Shown here: positions 33,017-44,278 of the stretch, piece after piece
How positions within the stretch are numbered: position 1 is the stretch's first letter
Layout of the letters: the number at the start of each line of letters is the position of its first letter
NCBI RefSeq assembly: GCF_003086295.3
Contig: NC_092041.1
Location: forward strand, 96,435,827 to 96,499,826
DNA: 64,000 nucleotides
Direction of reading: 5' to 3'
Source: Arachis hypogaea
Taxonomy: Eukaryota; Streptophyta; Magnoliopsida; Fabales; Fabaceae
Translations under genes and position numbers: made by a program
The notes under the pieces: model-generated
What the model saw: only the letters and a program-made list of their open reading frames with translations
Databases searched by the model: none
What the model was told of the DNA's origin: nothing

Positions 33017-34150
33017 TTACCTTCCTCTAAATACCCATGTGATGTCTTGTAAAGCCACCAAAGTTGTTTCCAACTTGTCAAGGCCAGCCTGGTTTGCAAA
33101 GATAAACACCGGCACTGACTACGATCCAGACAGAGAATCATATATATCTTAAATTAAAGGCTTTCATGGAAATGATGAACTCTACTATGAACAAAACATC
33201 TGCCATACCTTCAAAGAACAGCACAAAATGGCATCCTGATGATGCCACAAATATTTAAGCACTGACTCACCAATGAGAGAATCAAATTTCAGCAACTCTG
33301 CCCCCAAATAATAACTGTTATTAGAAGAAAAAAGAACACAAAAGTGAAGGGCATCATTAGATACTTTTCAAGAATGAATATTCAAGAATAAAGCTTGAAC
33401 ACAATACAACAGATGCAGACTTGCCTATAACTGCAGCAGATCCAGTTGGCTAGTGTAAGAGACTCTGGAGAACCAGGAGAGAGTTTTGAGCCAACTGCCG
33501 GGTTTATACCAGATGGAGAAATTGCCATGGCAACCCTCTGCACAGAAGGAAGAAAAAAGAAGGCAATTGAAGAACAGAATGAAAGAATGGTAGCATCTCT
33601 TGTTTGTTTCTAGATTATATGGTTCAGTAAAAAATTATAACCAACTCACATCATCCATATAAGAAGGCAGAACCTAAGGTATAAAATATAAGCATTTCAT
33701 TTCCTAGTACTGTTTTACCATTTTGTCCTAAATCTTTGAATCTATCTATTCTGCCATTCCAGAAGCCATCTTGTAGAAAAAGCAACAAAAATAAGGGAAT
33801 CCATACCTGATATTCAAGTAATGGTTTGACACACTTTGGTTTGCAAGAGCCTTCGAGGTATCTCTTTTGATCAACGGGTTCGTCGTCAGCCCTAAGTGCA
33901 GGTCAATAAATAAGAAAACAACAAATTAACATAGGATTAGATCCATGGGAGAAATCAAGTACAAAGAGAACAGATCTGACTGAGGAGACTTACATTGCAG
34001 TTAGCGTTGGGAGCAGAGAGAGAGACGACACTGACGATGCAGAGGAGATCGGCGAGGAGGGCGACCCTAGTGACGAGGGGGAGACGAGGCAGAGGGGAGG
34101 CTAATGGCGCAGCGAGGACGGTGCTGGTGACGGCGGGGATCTGAGCTCTT
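33017..34150 (-). CDS. Predicted chimeric gene QCR6 / class III HD-Zip inside the CACTA element (copy 1)
   Basis: Predicted exons on the minus strand: 34150-33994 (5'UTR plus AT of ATG, donor GTAAGT), 33891-33807 (rest of ATG and MADDEPVDQKRYLEG..., ending LLEYQ, donor GTATGG), 33537-33425 (RVAMAISPSG to WICCSY, donor GCAAGT), 33314-33209 (YYLGAELL, LWHHQDAILCCSLK, donor GTATGG), 33118-33017 (VPVFIFANQAGLD, ALQDIT, stop). Exons 1-2 are the N terminus of QCR6, the acidic hinge subunit of mitochondrial complex III. Exons 3-5 match the C-terminal MEKHLA region of class III HD-Zip factors (REVOLUTA/PHABULOSA group). Phases agree throughout (QCR6 ends phase 0, HD-Zip starts phase 0), predicting about 135 residues without a stop. 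The parts are strongly recognisable; expression and splicing are inference. It could be just transduplicated non-coding debris. Confidence 0.6.
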
Positions 34151-34593
34151 CCAGGGTTGAGAGATGGGAGTTAAGAGCTCTGGACACCTCTAACTGGGGA
34201 CTCTAGCAAAGCTGAGTCACAATCTAAAAAGGTTCACCCAGTCATGTGTCTGTGGCATTTGTGTATCCGGTGGTAATACTGGAAAACAAAGTGCTTAGGG
34301 CCACGGCCAAGACTCATAAAAGTAGCTGTGTTCAAGAATCAACATACTTAACTAGGAAAATCAATAATACTATCTGAATTCTGAGTTCCTATGGATGCCA
34401 ATCATTCTGAATTTCAAAGGATAAAGTGAGATGCCAAAACTATTCAGAAACAAAAAGCTACTAGCCCCGCTCATCTAAATTAGAATCTGAGCCTCACTTA
34501 AAACTCGGAGATTTTATTACTCCTTAAATTCTTTTTATCCTATTTTGTTCATCTAGTTGCTTGGGGACAAGCAACAGTTTAAGTTTGGTGTTG

Positions 34594-35056
34594 TGATGAG
34601 CGGATATTTTATACACTTTTTGGGGGTAATTTCATGTAGATTTTAGTATGTTTTAATTAGTTTTTAGTAAAATATTATTAGTTCTTAGGCAAAAATCATA
34701 TTTCTGGACTTTACTATGAGTTTGTGTGTTTTTCTGTGATTTCAGGTATTTTCTGGCTGAAATTGAGGGAGCTGAGCAAAAATCTGAGTTAGGCTGAAAA
34801 AGGACTGCTGATGCTGTTGGATCCTGACCTCCCTACACTCGAAATGGATTTTCTGGAGCTACAGAAGTCCAATTGGCGCGCTCTCAATGGCGTTGGAAAG
34901 TAGACATCCAAGGCTTTCCAGAAATATATAATAGTTCATACTTTGAGCGAAGATAGATAACGTAAACTGGCGTTCAACGCCAGTATCATGCTGCTGTCTG
35001 GCGTCCAGCGCCAGAAACAGGTTACAAGTTGGAGTTCAACGCCAGAAACAGGTTAC
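34594..35056 (+). repeat. 3' LTR of B, left part (copy 2)
   Basis: Duplicate of 30142-30604 created by the tandem duplication; the original continuous 3' LTR is therefore represented by two left parts and one right part. Confidence 0.9.
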
Positions 35057-36175
35057 TTTTCGCCACGCTTTTTGAGCTACCGCCACGCTTTTGAAAGGGT
35101 GACCTATCAAAGGGTGGCGGTTGGTTTAGAAGCGTGGCCATAGGGAAAGATATGGCCATGCCTTAGAAGCGTGGCGATAGGGAGAGATACGGCGACGCTT
35201 TGGAAGCGTGGCGATAACAAAGATATACAGCCATGCTTTAAAAGCGTGGCGAAAGCCTTGTTAAATTAAAAAAAATAATATTTATTTTCCTTACTTGATC
35301 TTCATTACTACACAATATAAATTTTCAATCCTTTTTTATTACCAAACCTACAAATATAGTATGCAATTTTTATTACAAGACAAATCAAACAATAGTTAGT
35401 GACATATATAATTTACTATAATTGTTTTATACATTAAAAAACTAATACTCAAATACAAAATAAATCTCGAGTTCAAATTCCAAAACTAAAAACCGAAGAA
35501 AAATACAAAAACAATACAAGTTAGAACTGCTCATAGTATATCAAATTACACTAATAGAGATGATCATCAACCTAAATACTTGGTAAAAGATCAGAATCAA
35601 CCTAAAACTGCTCCACTTTGTGCACGTTCAAGTAATCCATTCTAATACTAGCCTGCAGCAAAATATCAAGAACAAATTGAACCAATAAAAACGATATATA
35701 ATGATTTATAATGCTGTATCTCTAACTCATAATGATCAAGTGTCATTATCTTTTTAATATAATCTTCAAACTTCAGAAATAAACATGATTGGTTGAGATA
35801 TTGATGGTGCAATGTGCTCAGATTAAGTGTATTATGAACCTATGTGCTCCATAAGAGTTGCAACCCCATCGCAAAAATGTAGCAGTTCCATCTCTTTCTA
35901 TTAGAAATTTAGAACTAGCTAGCTCAATTTCTTTGTATCATAATGAATAATGAATATCAATTATCTTTTCTTTTTGTATGTGAAGTAATGAATATGATGC
36001 ACATCAAAGATAGTTATAAATAACTAAGATATTAATAAAAACACAAAATCGAGACTATGTTATAAATAACTCCTAAATCAAACAAATACGCAGATACAAG
36101 ATCCTCACAAAGTCAAAATAGTATATCTAATAGTACTATAGTAGAGAAGTAAAGAAGACTTAGATTACTAGCTCA

Positions 36176-36243
36176 ACTTGTTTGGAGGCCCCAAAATCTG
36201 CAAGTTTAATGCAACCTTTATTATCTACAAGAATATTGGCCCC
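36176..36243 (-). pseudogene. Captured ANP/NPK1-type kinase exon (copy 2)
   Basis: Copy of 31724-31791 at +4452, unchanged by eye. Confidence 0.72.
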
Positions 36244-37472
36244 CTGAAATTGATTACAATTGAACATTAGTAACTCAAAAAAGGAGATCTGACATGCTAA
36301 TGAATGATACTACAAGAAAAATCACATTATTATTATTATTATTATCAAACTTTGGTGTCAGGATTCAGAACGTTCAAGACACAACTCAAAATAAGAAAGA
36401 ATCATCAACAGAAGCAATTGTTTATTAAACAGCAGCAGTAAATAGCATGTTTCTGAGGTTCAAGCAAGTAGCAAACAGAATTCATATGACTTAACCAGTT
36501 CCACAAACTGAAATCATTGCAGTTCATATAATATGGACCAAGCAACAAGCAAAGCAGCACTCAGCAACAACAAACCAAGAAAAATTAATGAAACAGTAAC
36601 ACTTTCACAGCATCTATTTTGGACAATGAAAAAAAATACAATAAACAGCAATCACAAGTCCAGAATTCAACACCAAAACAGCACAATAAACAAGTTCATT
36701 CAGGGCAACATTCAGAGGAAAGAAAAATTCATTCCGAACAGCAGCAGTAAACAAAATAAAACCTACATCCACTAACCAGTCCAGATTCTCTAACCACCTA
36801 ATTCAACTAAACTAAATTAGTTGAACTAAACAAGCTAAACAGAATGAGTTAAACCAGATTAAATGAGATGAAAGGGGAACCTGGGAAGTAGGGAATTGGA
36901 ACAGGGGAAAGAAAGGGAAAGATTGATGATGATAAGTGAATGGCCGGAGCAACACGGTGGCGGCCTAGTGGTGGCGCTGGGGTAGCGACAGTGGCAGAGG
37001 GTGGGTGCACAGTAAAACAGGGTCTAGTAGTGGCTCTGGGCTCGCGGAGAAACACTGGACATCGGGCAACCATCATTGTAAAGATTAAAATGCAAATCAG
37101 AAGACATCAAACAAAAATATCCCTGAGTTCACGTCAGTAATAGTTAGTCTTCCAAACTGACGACATTTCTTGGATTCAATATTTACAAATTGCCTAAAGA
37201 TCAAACCCATAAAAGAATTGCTGCATTTAAAGAGAGGAAATTACAATATTGGACCTACCCAAAAGCTTCAACATATTTGAATTCTTTTGGAATGTATCTT
37301 CTAGCTTTCTCTGCCTTCACAAGATGGAGTTAATACAAGGCACTGATAAACAAAGAAACAGAATAGTTAATTAAAGAAACAATTCCCATTTCTCACAAAT
37401 TAAAGTTGAACATACATAAACAACACTTAGAGAAAGATTCATTGTTACAATTTTGCAGACTTAATGAATTAC

Positions 37473-38602
37473 CTTCCTCTAAATACCCATGTGATGTCTT
37501 GTAAAGCCACCAAAGTTGTTTCCAACTTGTCAAGGCCAGCCTGGTTTGCAAAGATAAACACCGGCACTGACTACGATCCAGACAGAGAATCATATATATC
37601 TTAAATTAAAGGCTTTCATGGAAATGATGAACTCTACTATGAACAAAACATCTGCCATACCTTCAAAGAACAGCACAAAATGGCATCCTGATGATGCCAC
37701 AAATATTTAAGCACTGACTCACCAATGAGAGAATCAAATTTCAGCAACTCTGCCCCCAAATAATAACTGTTATTAGAAGAAAAAAGAACACAAAAGTGAA
37801 GGGCATCATTAGATACTTTTCAAGAATGAATATTCAAGAATAAAGCTTGAACACAATACAACAGATGCAGACTTGCCTATAACTGCAGCAGATCCAGTTG
37901 GCTAGTGTAAGAGACTCTGGAGAACCAGGAGAGAGTTTTGAGCCAACTGCCGGGTTTATACCAGATGGAGAAATTGCCATGGCAACCCTCTGCACAGAAG
38001 GAAGAAAAAAGAAGGCAATTGAAGAACAGAATGAAAGAATGGTAGCATCTCTTGTTTGTTTCTAGATTATATGGTTCAGTAAAAAATTATAACCAACTCA
38101 CATCATCCATATAAGAAGGCAGAACCTAAGGTATAAAATATAAGCATTTCATTTCCTAGTACTGTTTTACCATTTTGTCCTAAATCTTTGAATCTATCTA
38201 TTCTGCCATTCCAGAAGCCATCTTGTAGAAAAAGCAACAAAAATAAGGGAATCCATACCTGATATTCAAGTAATGGTTTGACACACTTTGGTTTGCAAGA
38301 GCCTTCGAGGTATCTCTTTTGATCAACGGGTTCGTCGTCAGCCCTAAGTGCAGGTCAATAAATAAGAAAACAACAAATTAACATAGGATTAGATCCATGG
38401 GAGAAATCAAGTACAAAGAGAACAGATCTGACTGAGGAGACTTACATTGCAGTTAGCGTTGGGAGCAGAGAGAGAGACGACACTGACGATGCAGAGGAGA
38501 TCGGCGAGGAGGGCGACCCTAGTGACGAGGGGGAGACGAGGCAGAGGGGAGGCTAATGGCGCAGCGAGGACGGTGCTGGTGACGGCGGGGATCTGAGCTC
38601 TT
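37473..38602 (-). CDS. Predicted chimeric gene QCR6 / class III HD-Zip (copy 2)
   Basis: Exons by offset: 38602-38446, 38343-38259, 37989-37877, 37766-37661, 37570-37469 (stop at 37471-37469). Unlike copy 1, this copy keeps the original CACTA sequence upstream of the first exon (38623-38990), so it is the better candidate for retaining a promoter. Its coding sequence shows no difference from copy 1 by eye. Confidence 0.6.
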
Positions 38603-38622
38603 CCAGGGTTGAGAGATGGGAG

Positions 38623-38954
38623 TTGAGCGTGACAGCGTAAGATCGAGTTGAGAGTGAGAGAGTAGTCCCGAAGCTTTCTTTGGGCTTATTAGAGTTTGGT
38701 GAAGAGATCATACCTTTGGAATCGGAGGGCTTGGAGGAGAAGAGAGCGTCGCGGATACCTTGCCGTCGCCCATGTTTGGTGGAGCTTGAAGGTGAACAGA
38801 GAGATGAAAAGTATGAAGAAGAAGATGAAGATTAAGAAGATGAAGAAGATGAAGAGTATGAAGAGTATGAACAGTGACAAGGGCGAAGGGCGAAGGAGCT
38901 CTTCCAGGCGAGTGTGGTTTCGAAGGGAAAAGAAGATTAGGGTTAGTGTCTAAC
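38623..38954. other. CACTA interior between copy 2 and the right subterminal region
   Basis: Purine-rich (GAAGATGAAGA repeats at 38805-38870) on the + strand. It lies immediately upstream of the chimeric gene on the minus strand, where it is CT-rich as in plant 5' leaders. The open reading frames across it are low complexity and not convincing. Confidence 0.5.
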
Positions 38955-39433
38955 GGGTTGCAGGCCGGGTTGCGGGTCGGGTTGGTGTCAATGGGTTGGG
39001 GACCCTCTTGCCACGCTTTTACAACGTAACTGTTTCTCTCTACGGCCACGCTTTCGAAGCGTGGCAGAAAAAACCTTTTGGCCACGCTTTTAAAGCGTGC
39101 CAGAAGAGGACCAGGATATGGCCACGTTTTCCAAGCGTGGCCTTAATGAAACCCTTTCACCACGCTTTTAAAACGTCCTTGTTGCTCTCTATGGCCATGC
39201 TTTTGAAGCGTGGCAGTTTTAAAACGTGGCCGTTTCTCTAATCAATTGTCACCCTTATAAAAGCGTGGCCGTTGATCCTTTTCGCCACGCTTTTGAAGCG
39301 TAGCAAAAAAAAAGGTGGCCAAATCTCTAATCTATCGCCACCCTCATCAAAGCGTGGCCATTGACCACTTTTGGCCACGCTTTTAAAGCGTGGCAAGAAA
39401 AAAGCGTGGCCATAGGCCTTTTTTCTTATAGTG
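38955..39433. repeat. Right subterminal repeats and CACTA terminus
   Basis: More than fifteen GCCACGC/GCGTGGC units, often as the inverted pair GCCACGCTTTT + AAAGCGTGGC, ending TTCTTATAGTG at 39433. Longer than the left side, as often in CACTA elements. Confidence 0.85.
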
Positions 39434-40454
39434 GAAGCTTAAGTCTCAGCCCCAACACACACCAAGTGGGCCCTAGAAGTGGATTTCTGCACCATCTATC
39501 ATAGTTTACTCATTTTTTGTAAACCTAGGTTACTAGTTTACTATTTAAACAACTTTTAAAGATTAACTCTGTATCTCATGACATTTTCAGATCTGAATTA
39601 TATACACTTTGACGGCATGAGTCTATAAACTCCATTGTTGGGGGTGAGGAGCTCTGCAGCGTCTCAATGAATTAATGCAACTGTTTCTATTTCATTCAAA
39701 CGTGTGTGTGTTCCTATCTAAGATGTTCATTCGCGCTTAATTGTGAAGGAGGTGATGATCCGTGACACTCATCACTTTTCTCAATCCATGAACGTGTACC
39801 TGACAAACACCTCCGTTCTACATCAGATTGAATGAGCATCTCTTAGCTTCCTTAATCAGAATCTTCGTGGTATAAGCTAGAACTGATGGCGGCCATTCTT
39901 GAGGATCCGGAAAGTCTAAACCTTGTCTGTGGTATTCCGAGTAGGATTCAAGGATTGAATGGCTGTGACGAGCTTCAAACTCACGATTGCTGGGCGTGAT
40001 GACAAACGCAAAAGGATTAATAGATCCTATTCCAACATGATCGAGAATCAACAGCTGATTAGCCGTGCTGTGACAGAGCATCTGGACCGTTTTCACTAAG
40101 AGGATGGGAAGTAGCCACTAACAATGGTGATACCCTACATACAGCTTGCCATGGATGGAACTTTACAAACAATTGAGTTGAATATTACATTGCAGAAATT
40201 CAGAGGACAAAGCATCTCCAAAATTCCAACATATTCTTCATTAATAAAGTAACAATTCCTTATTCCAAACACTTTTACTTCTTACAATTAAATCCAAATA
40301 ATCTTATTGGCATCCTGACTAAGATTAATAAAATAAACGTAGTTTGCTTCAAACTAATAATCTCCGTGGGATCGACCCTTACTCACGTAAGGTATTACTT
40401 GGACGACCCAGTGCACTTGCTGGTTAGTTGTACGGATTACAAATTTGTGCACCA
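39434..40454 (+). repeat. 3' LTR of B, right part
   Basis: 1021 bp matching 17654-18674 with about 27 differences, mostly C/T and G/A transitions. It ends GTGCACCA and is followed by the second GGGAC. Confidence 0.9.
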
Positions 40455-41523
40455 GGGACTACACTGCCAGAGAGGAGTCATGAAGAGCCAAGCTCAAAAG
40501 AAGACATTCCAGTTGAAAGCACTGTGGAGGTAGAGGACGCTGAAGAAGAGGATGCAGTACAAGACATGGTTGAAGAGGAAGCAGCTCAACTAAGGAATGG
40601 AGAACCAAGGGATGCAGAAGCTACAAGAGACGCCATTCCTATTCCATTTCCACACCTTGCTAGGAAGCCCAAAAAGTAGATGGAGCTAGACCCCAAGATG
40701 GTAGAGATCTTCAAAAAGGTTGAGGTAACTATTCCCCTTTTTGATGCTATTCACCAGGTATATAAATATGCTAAGTTTCTAAAAGATTTATGCATGAATA
40801 AAGATAAAATACATGATTTAGAAACTATTCCTCTAGGTAGCTCTATTTCTACTTTAATGGGTGCCATACCGAAAAAATATGGGGATCTAGGTCCATGCAT
40901 GGTTACTTGTACTATTGATGGTGTACAATTTTCTGACTGCATGTGTGATTTAGGTGCGTGTGTAAGTATTATGCCATTATCTATATATTATTCTTTGAGG
41001 CTCCCTCCCTTAAAAAGGTCAGCAGCACGTTTTGTTTTGGCAGATAAGATCATTATCTCAGTGGCTGGAATTGCTGAGGACGTACTGGTGAGCATTATAG
41101 AATTGACATTTTCTATTGACTTCTACATTTTGGAGATGCCCCCTAATGACTCAGGAAGACCATCATCCATACTGCTTGGAAGGCCATTTCTGAAGACTTC
41201 AAGGTTCAAATTAGATGCCTTCTCAGGAACTTACTCTCTTAAGATAGATGGCAGAACAGTAAGCTTCAACCTAGATGAAGCTATGAAGTACCCACCGGAA
41301 GATCACTCCATCTTCCAGTATGATATTATTGATGAGATTGTGGCTGAAGTCCACCAAGAAGGAGTAGAAGAGACGCACATGGAGCAAGGTGCAAGTGTGG
41401 GGAAACCTCCGGAGCTTACTAAAGATACCTTGCCACCACAAATAGATCCAAATGATCAAGTGCCTCACCATGAGCAGAAGATAGAATTGAAGCCGCTTCC
41501 ACCCCCACCTCAAGTATGCTTAC
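40455..41523 (+). pseudogene. Gag C-terminus and protease of E
   Basis: Resumes directly from 17150. An acidic tail (TVEVEDAEEEDAVQDM) leads to IPFPHLARKPKK, where TAG 40677-40679 interrupts, followed by 280 open residues. Protease motifs are CMCDLGACVSIMP, VLADK, FYILEMP and SSILLGRPFLKTS. A one-base shift occurs just before ELKPLPP..., and H inserts at 41523. RT continues at 52036. Confidence 0.83.
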
Positions 41524-43185
41524 TAGTACACGAAATCGTGAGTTCACACTTTTCTCATAACTCTGCGCAGCTGACCAGCAAGTGTACTGGGTCGTCCAAG
41601 TAATACCTTACGTGAGTAAGGGTCGATCCCACAGAGATTGTCAGCTTGAAGCAAGCTATGGTCATCTTGTAAATCTCAGCAGACAGATTCAAATGGTTAT
41701 GGGGTTTTGATAATTAAAAGACAGATAAAACATAAAATAGGATAGAGATACTTATGCAATTCATTGGTGGGAATATCAGATAAGCGTATGGAAATGCTTT
41801 GTTCCTTTTGAATCCCCGCTTTCCTACTGCCTTCATCCAGTCATGCGTACTCCTTTCCATGGCAAGCTGTATGTTGGGGGATCACCGTTGTCAATGGCTA
41901 CCGTCCGTCCTCTCAGTGAAAATGGTCTAGCTGTGGGTTACGTAGTGCTAATCATCTGTCGGTTCTCACTTGTGTTGGAGTAAGATCCAATGATCATTTT
42001 GCGCACTATCACTGCACCCAGCACTCGCAAGTTTGAAGCTCGTCACAGTCATCCCATCCCAGATCCTACTCGGAATACCATAGACAAGGTTTAGACTTTC
42101 CAGATCTCAAGAATACTGCCAATTGATTCTAGCTTATACCACGAAGACTCTAATCTCACGGAATGGAAGGCTCTATTGTCAGGAGAGGCAACCATGCGTC
42201 GTGGACCAGGAGGCCAAGAGATACACACTTAAGCTATTGCAAATAGAATGGAAGTGGTTGTCAGGCACGCGTTCATAAGTGAGAATGATGATGAGCGTCA
42301 CAGATCATCATATTCATCAGATTGAAGTACTACTGAATATCTTAGAATAAGAATAAGCTTGAATTGAATAGAAGAACAATAGTACTTTGCATTAATTCAT
42401 GAGGAATAGCAGAGCTCCACACCTTAATCTATGAGATGTAGAAACTCCACCGTTGAAAATACATAAGTGATGAAGGTCCAGGCATGGCTGAATGGCCAGC
42501 CCCCTAAACGTGATCAAGAGATCAATAGTGATACAAAGATAGTCTCCAAAATGATCTAAAGATCTCCCAATATGAAAATACAATAGTAAAGGGTCCTATT
42601 TATAATGACTAGTTACCTAGGGTTTATAGAGATACGTAAATGATGCAGAAATCCACTTCTGGGGCCCACTTGGTGTGTGCTTGGGCTGAGCATTGAAGCT
42701 TCCACGTGCATAGGCTTTTCTTGGAGTTAAACGCCAGCTCTGGTGCCAGTTTAGGCATTTAACTCCAGCTTTTATGCCAGTTCTAGCGTTTAACGCCAGA
42801 AAAGGGTAGAAAGTTGGCATTAAAATGCCAGTTTGCGTTATCAAAACTCGAACAAAGTATAGACTATTATATGTTGCTGAAAAGCCCAAGATGTCTACTT
42901 TCCAACGCAATTAAGAGTGCGCCAATTAGGCTTCTATAGCTCCAGCAAATCCATTTCGAGTGCAGAAAGGTCAGAATCCAACAGCATCTGCAGTCCTTTT
43001 TCAGTCTTTGAATCAGATTTTTGCTCAGGTCCCTCAATTTCAGCCAGAAAATACCTGAAATCATAGAAAAACATACAAACTCATAGTAAAGTCTAGAAAT
43101 GTGATTTTTGCATAAAAACTAATAATGATATACTAAAAACTACCTAAAAATAATGCCAAAAAGCGTATAAATTATCCGCTCATCA
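41524..43185 (-). repeat. 3' LTR of H
   Basis: 1662 bp, minus strand from TGATGAGCGG at 43185. Palindrome cluster at 42720-42835. Contains an extra segment (about 42155-42215) also present in the 5' LTR but absent from F. Confidence 0.88.
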
Positions 43186-44278
43186 CAACACCAAACTTAA
43201 ATTGTTGCTTGTCCCCAAGCAACTGAAAACAAAATAAAATAAAAAGAAGAGAATATACATTGAATTCCAAAATATCAATGAAGCTTAGCTCTAATTAGAT
43301 GAGCGGGACTAGTAGCTTTTTGCTTCTGAACAGTTTTGGCATCTCACTTTATCCTTTGAAGTTTAGAATGATTGGCATCCATTAGGAACCCAGAATTTAG
43401 ATAGTGTTATTAATTCTCCTAGTTCAGAATGTTGATTCTTGAACACAGCTACTTATGAGACTTGGCCGTGACCCTAAGCATCTTGTTTTCCAGTATTACC
43501 ACCGGATACATAAATGCCATAGACACATATCTGGGTGAACCTTTTCAGATTGTGACTCAACTTTGCTAGAGTCCCCAGTTAGAAGTGTCTAGAGTTCTTA
43601 AGCACACTCTTTTGCTTTAGATCACGACTTTAACCACTCAGTCTCAAGCTTTTCACTTGGACCTTCATGACACAAGCACATGGTTAGGGACAACTTGGTT
43701 TAGCCGCTTAGGCCAGGATTTTATTCCTTTGGGCCCTCCTATCCATTAATGCTCAAAGCCTTGGATCCCTTTTACCCTTGTCTTTTGGTTTAAAGGGCTA
43801 TCGGCTTTTTTTGCTTGCTTTTTCTTTTTCTTTCTTTTTCTTTTTCGCCATTTTTTTTTTCGCAAGCTTTGTTATTCACTACTTTTTTCTTGCTTCAAGA
43901 ATCAATTTTATGATTTTTTCAGATTATCAATAACATTTCTCTTTTTTCATCATTCTTTCAAGAGCCAATAATTTTAACATTCATAAACTTCACTATCAAA
44001 ATTATGCACTTTTCAAGCATTCATTCAGAAAATAAAAAGTATTGCCACCACATCAAAATAATCAAACTAATTTCAAGATAAATTTCGAAATTCAATTACT
44101 TCTTGTTCTTTTGTAATTAGGCACATTTTTCATTTAAGAAAAGTGAAGGATTCATAGGATATTCATAGCCTTAAGACATAGATACTAGACACTAATGATC
44201 ATGTAATGAAGACACAAACATAGATAACACGTAGAGAATAAAAATCGAAAAACAGAAAGATAAGAACAAGCTAGTTCT
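43186..44278 (-). other. 3' non-coding tail of H
   Basis: Putative polypurine-tract region at 43186-43225. The T-rich run at 43800-43900 is the counterpart of 5030-5110 in F. No coding signal. Confidence 0.7.

Larger units (their letters stand above)
29719..34170 (+). repeat. Tandem duplication, copy 1 (4452 bp)
   Basis: Direct repeat of period 4452 with 34171-38622. It contains 886 bp of B tail and 3' LTR plus 3566 bp of the CACTA insert. The unit starts TTAAGAGCTC, ends GATGGGAG, and copy 2 is followed by TTGAGCG, so the breakpoints share only TT. Confidence 0.95.
34171..38622 (+). repeat. Tandem duplication, copy 2 (4452 bp)
   Basis: Matches 29719-34170 base for base by eye except G at 31586 versus A at 36038. 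It places B tail and LTR sequence directly after CACTA interior at 34170/34171. Confidence 0.95.
30605..39433. mobile_element. CACTA (En/Spm-type) DNA transposon carrying host gene fragments, left end lost, partly duplicated
   Basis: The right terminus reads on the minus strand CACTATAAGAAAAAAGGCC, the CACTA-type end, followed by many subterminal inverted repeats GCCACGCTTTT/AAAGCGTGGC. The same subterminal repeats occur at 30605-30815, but no CACTA terminus remains there and 40 bp of adjacent LTR are missing, so one deletion removed the left end. Without the duplication the insert is about 4377 bp. I see no transposase. The interior holds copied, intron-containing fragments of host genes. 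The 3-bp TSD cannot be confirmed; GAA at 39434-39436 would be the right copy. Confidence 0.82.
17151..40454 (+). mobile_element. B: Ty3-gypsy (Athila-like) retrotransposon with full coding layout, hit by a CACTA transposon
   Basis: The outer LTRs (17151-18674; 30142-30604 plus 39434-40454) start TGATGAGCGGATATTTTATA and end GTGCACCA, and GGGAC flanks both ends. Inside are an exact tRNA-Asp primer site, gag-protease-RT-RNase H-integrase and ORF3. I counted about 38 LTR differences over about 1484 aligned bases (2.6 percent, about 1 million years at 1.3e-8). An A-type LTR (27464-28977) followed by a second copy of the ORF3 tail makes the interior a chimera. The autonomous FIDEL-like partner of F and H would look like this; the name is from memory. 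Confidence 0.88.

Noticed and set aside
33538..33806. A third QCR6 exon that would complete the hinge protein
   Set aside because: Nothing resembling the Cys-containing second half of QCR6 is in this interval or further on the minus strand; capture stops after the second exon.
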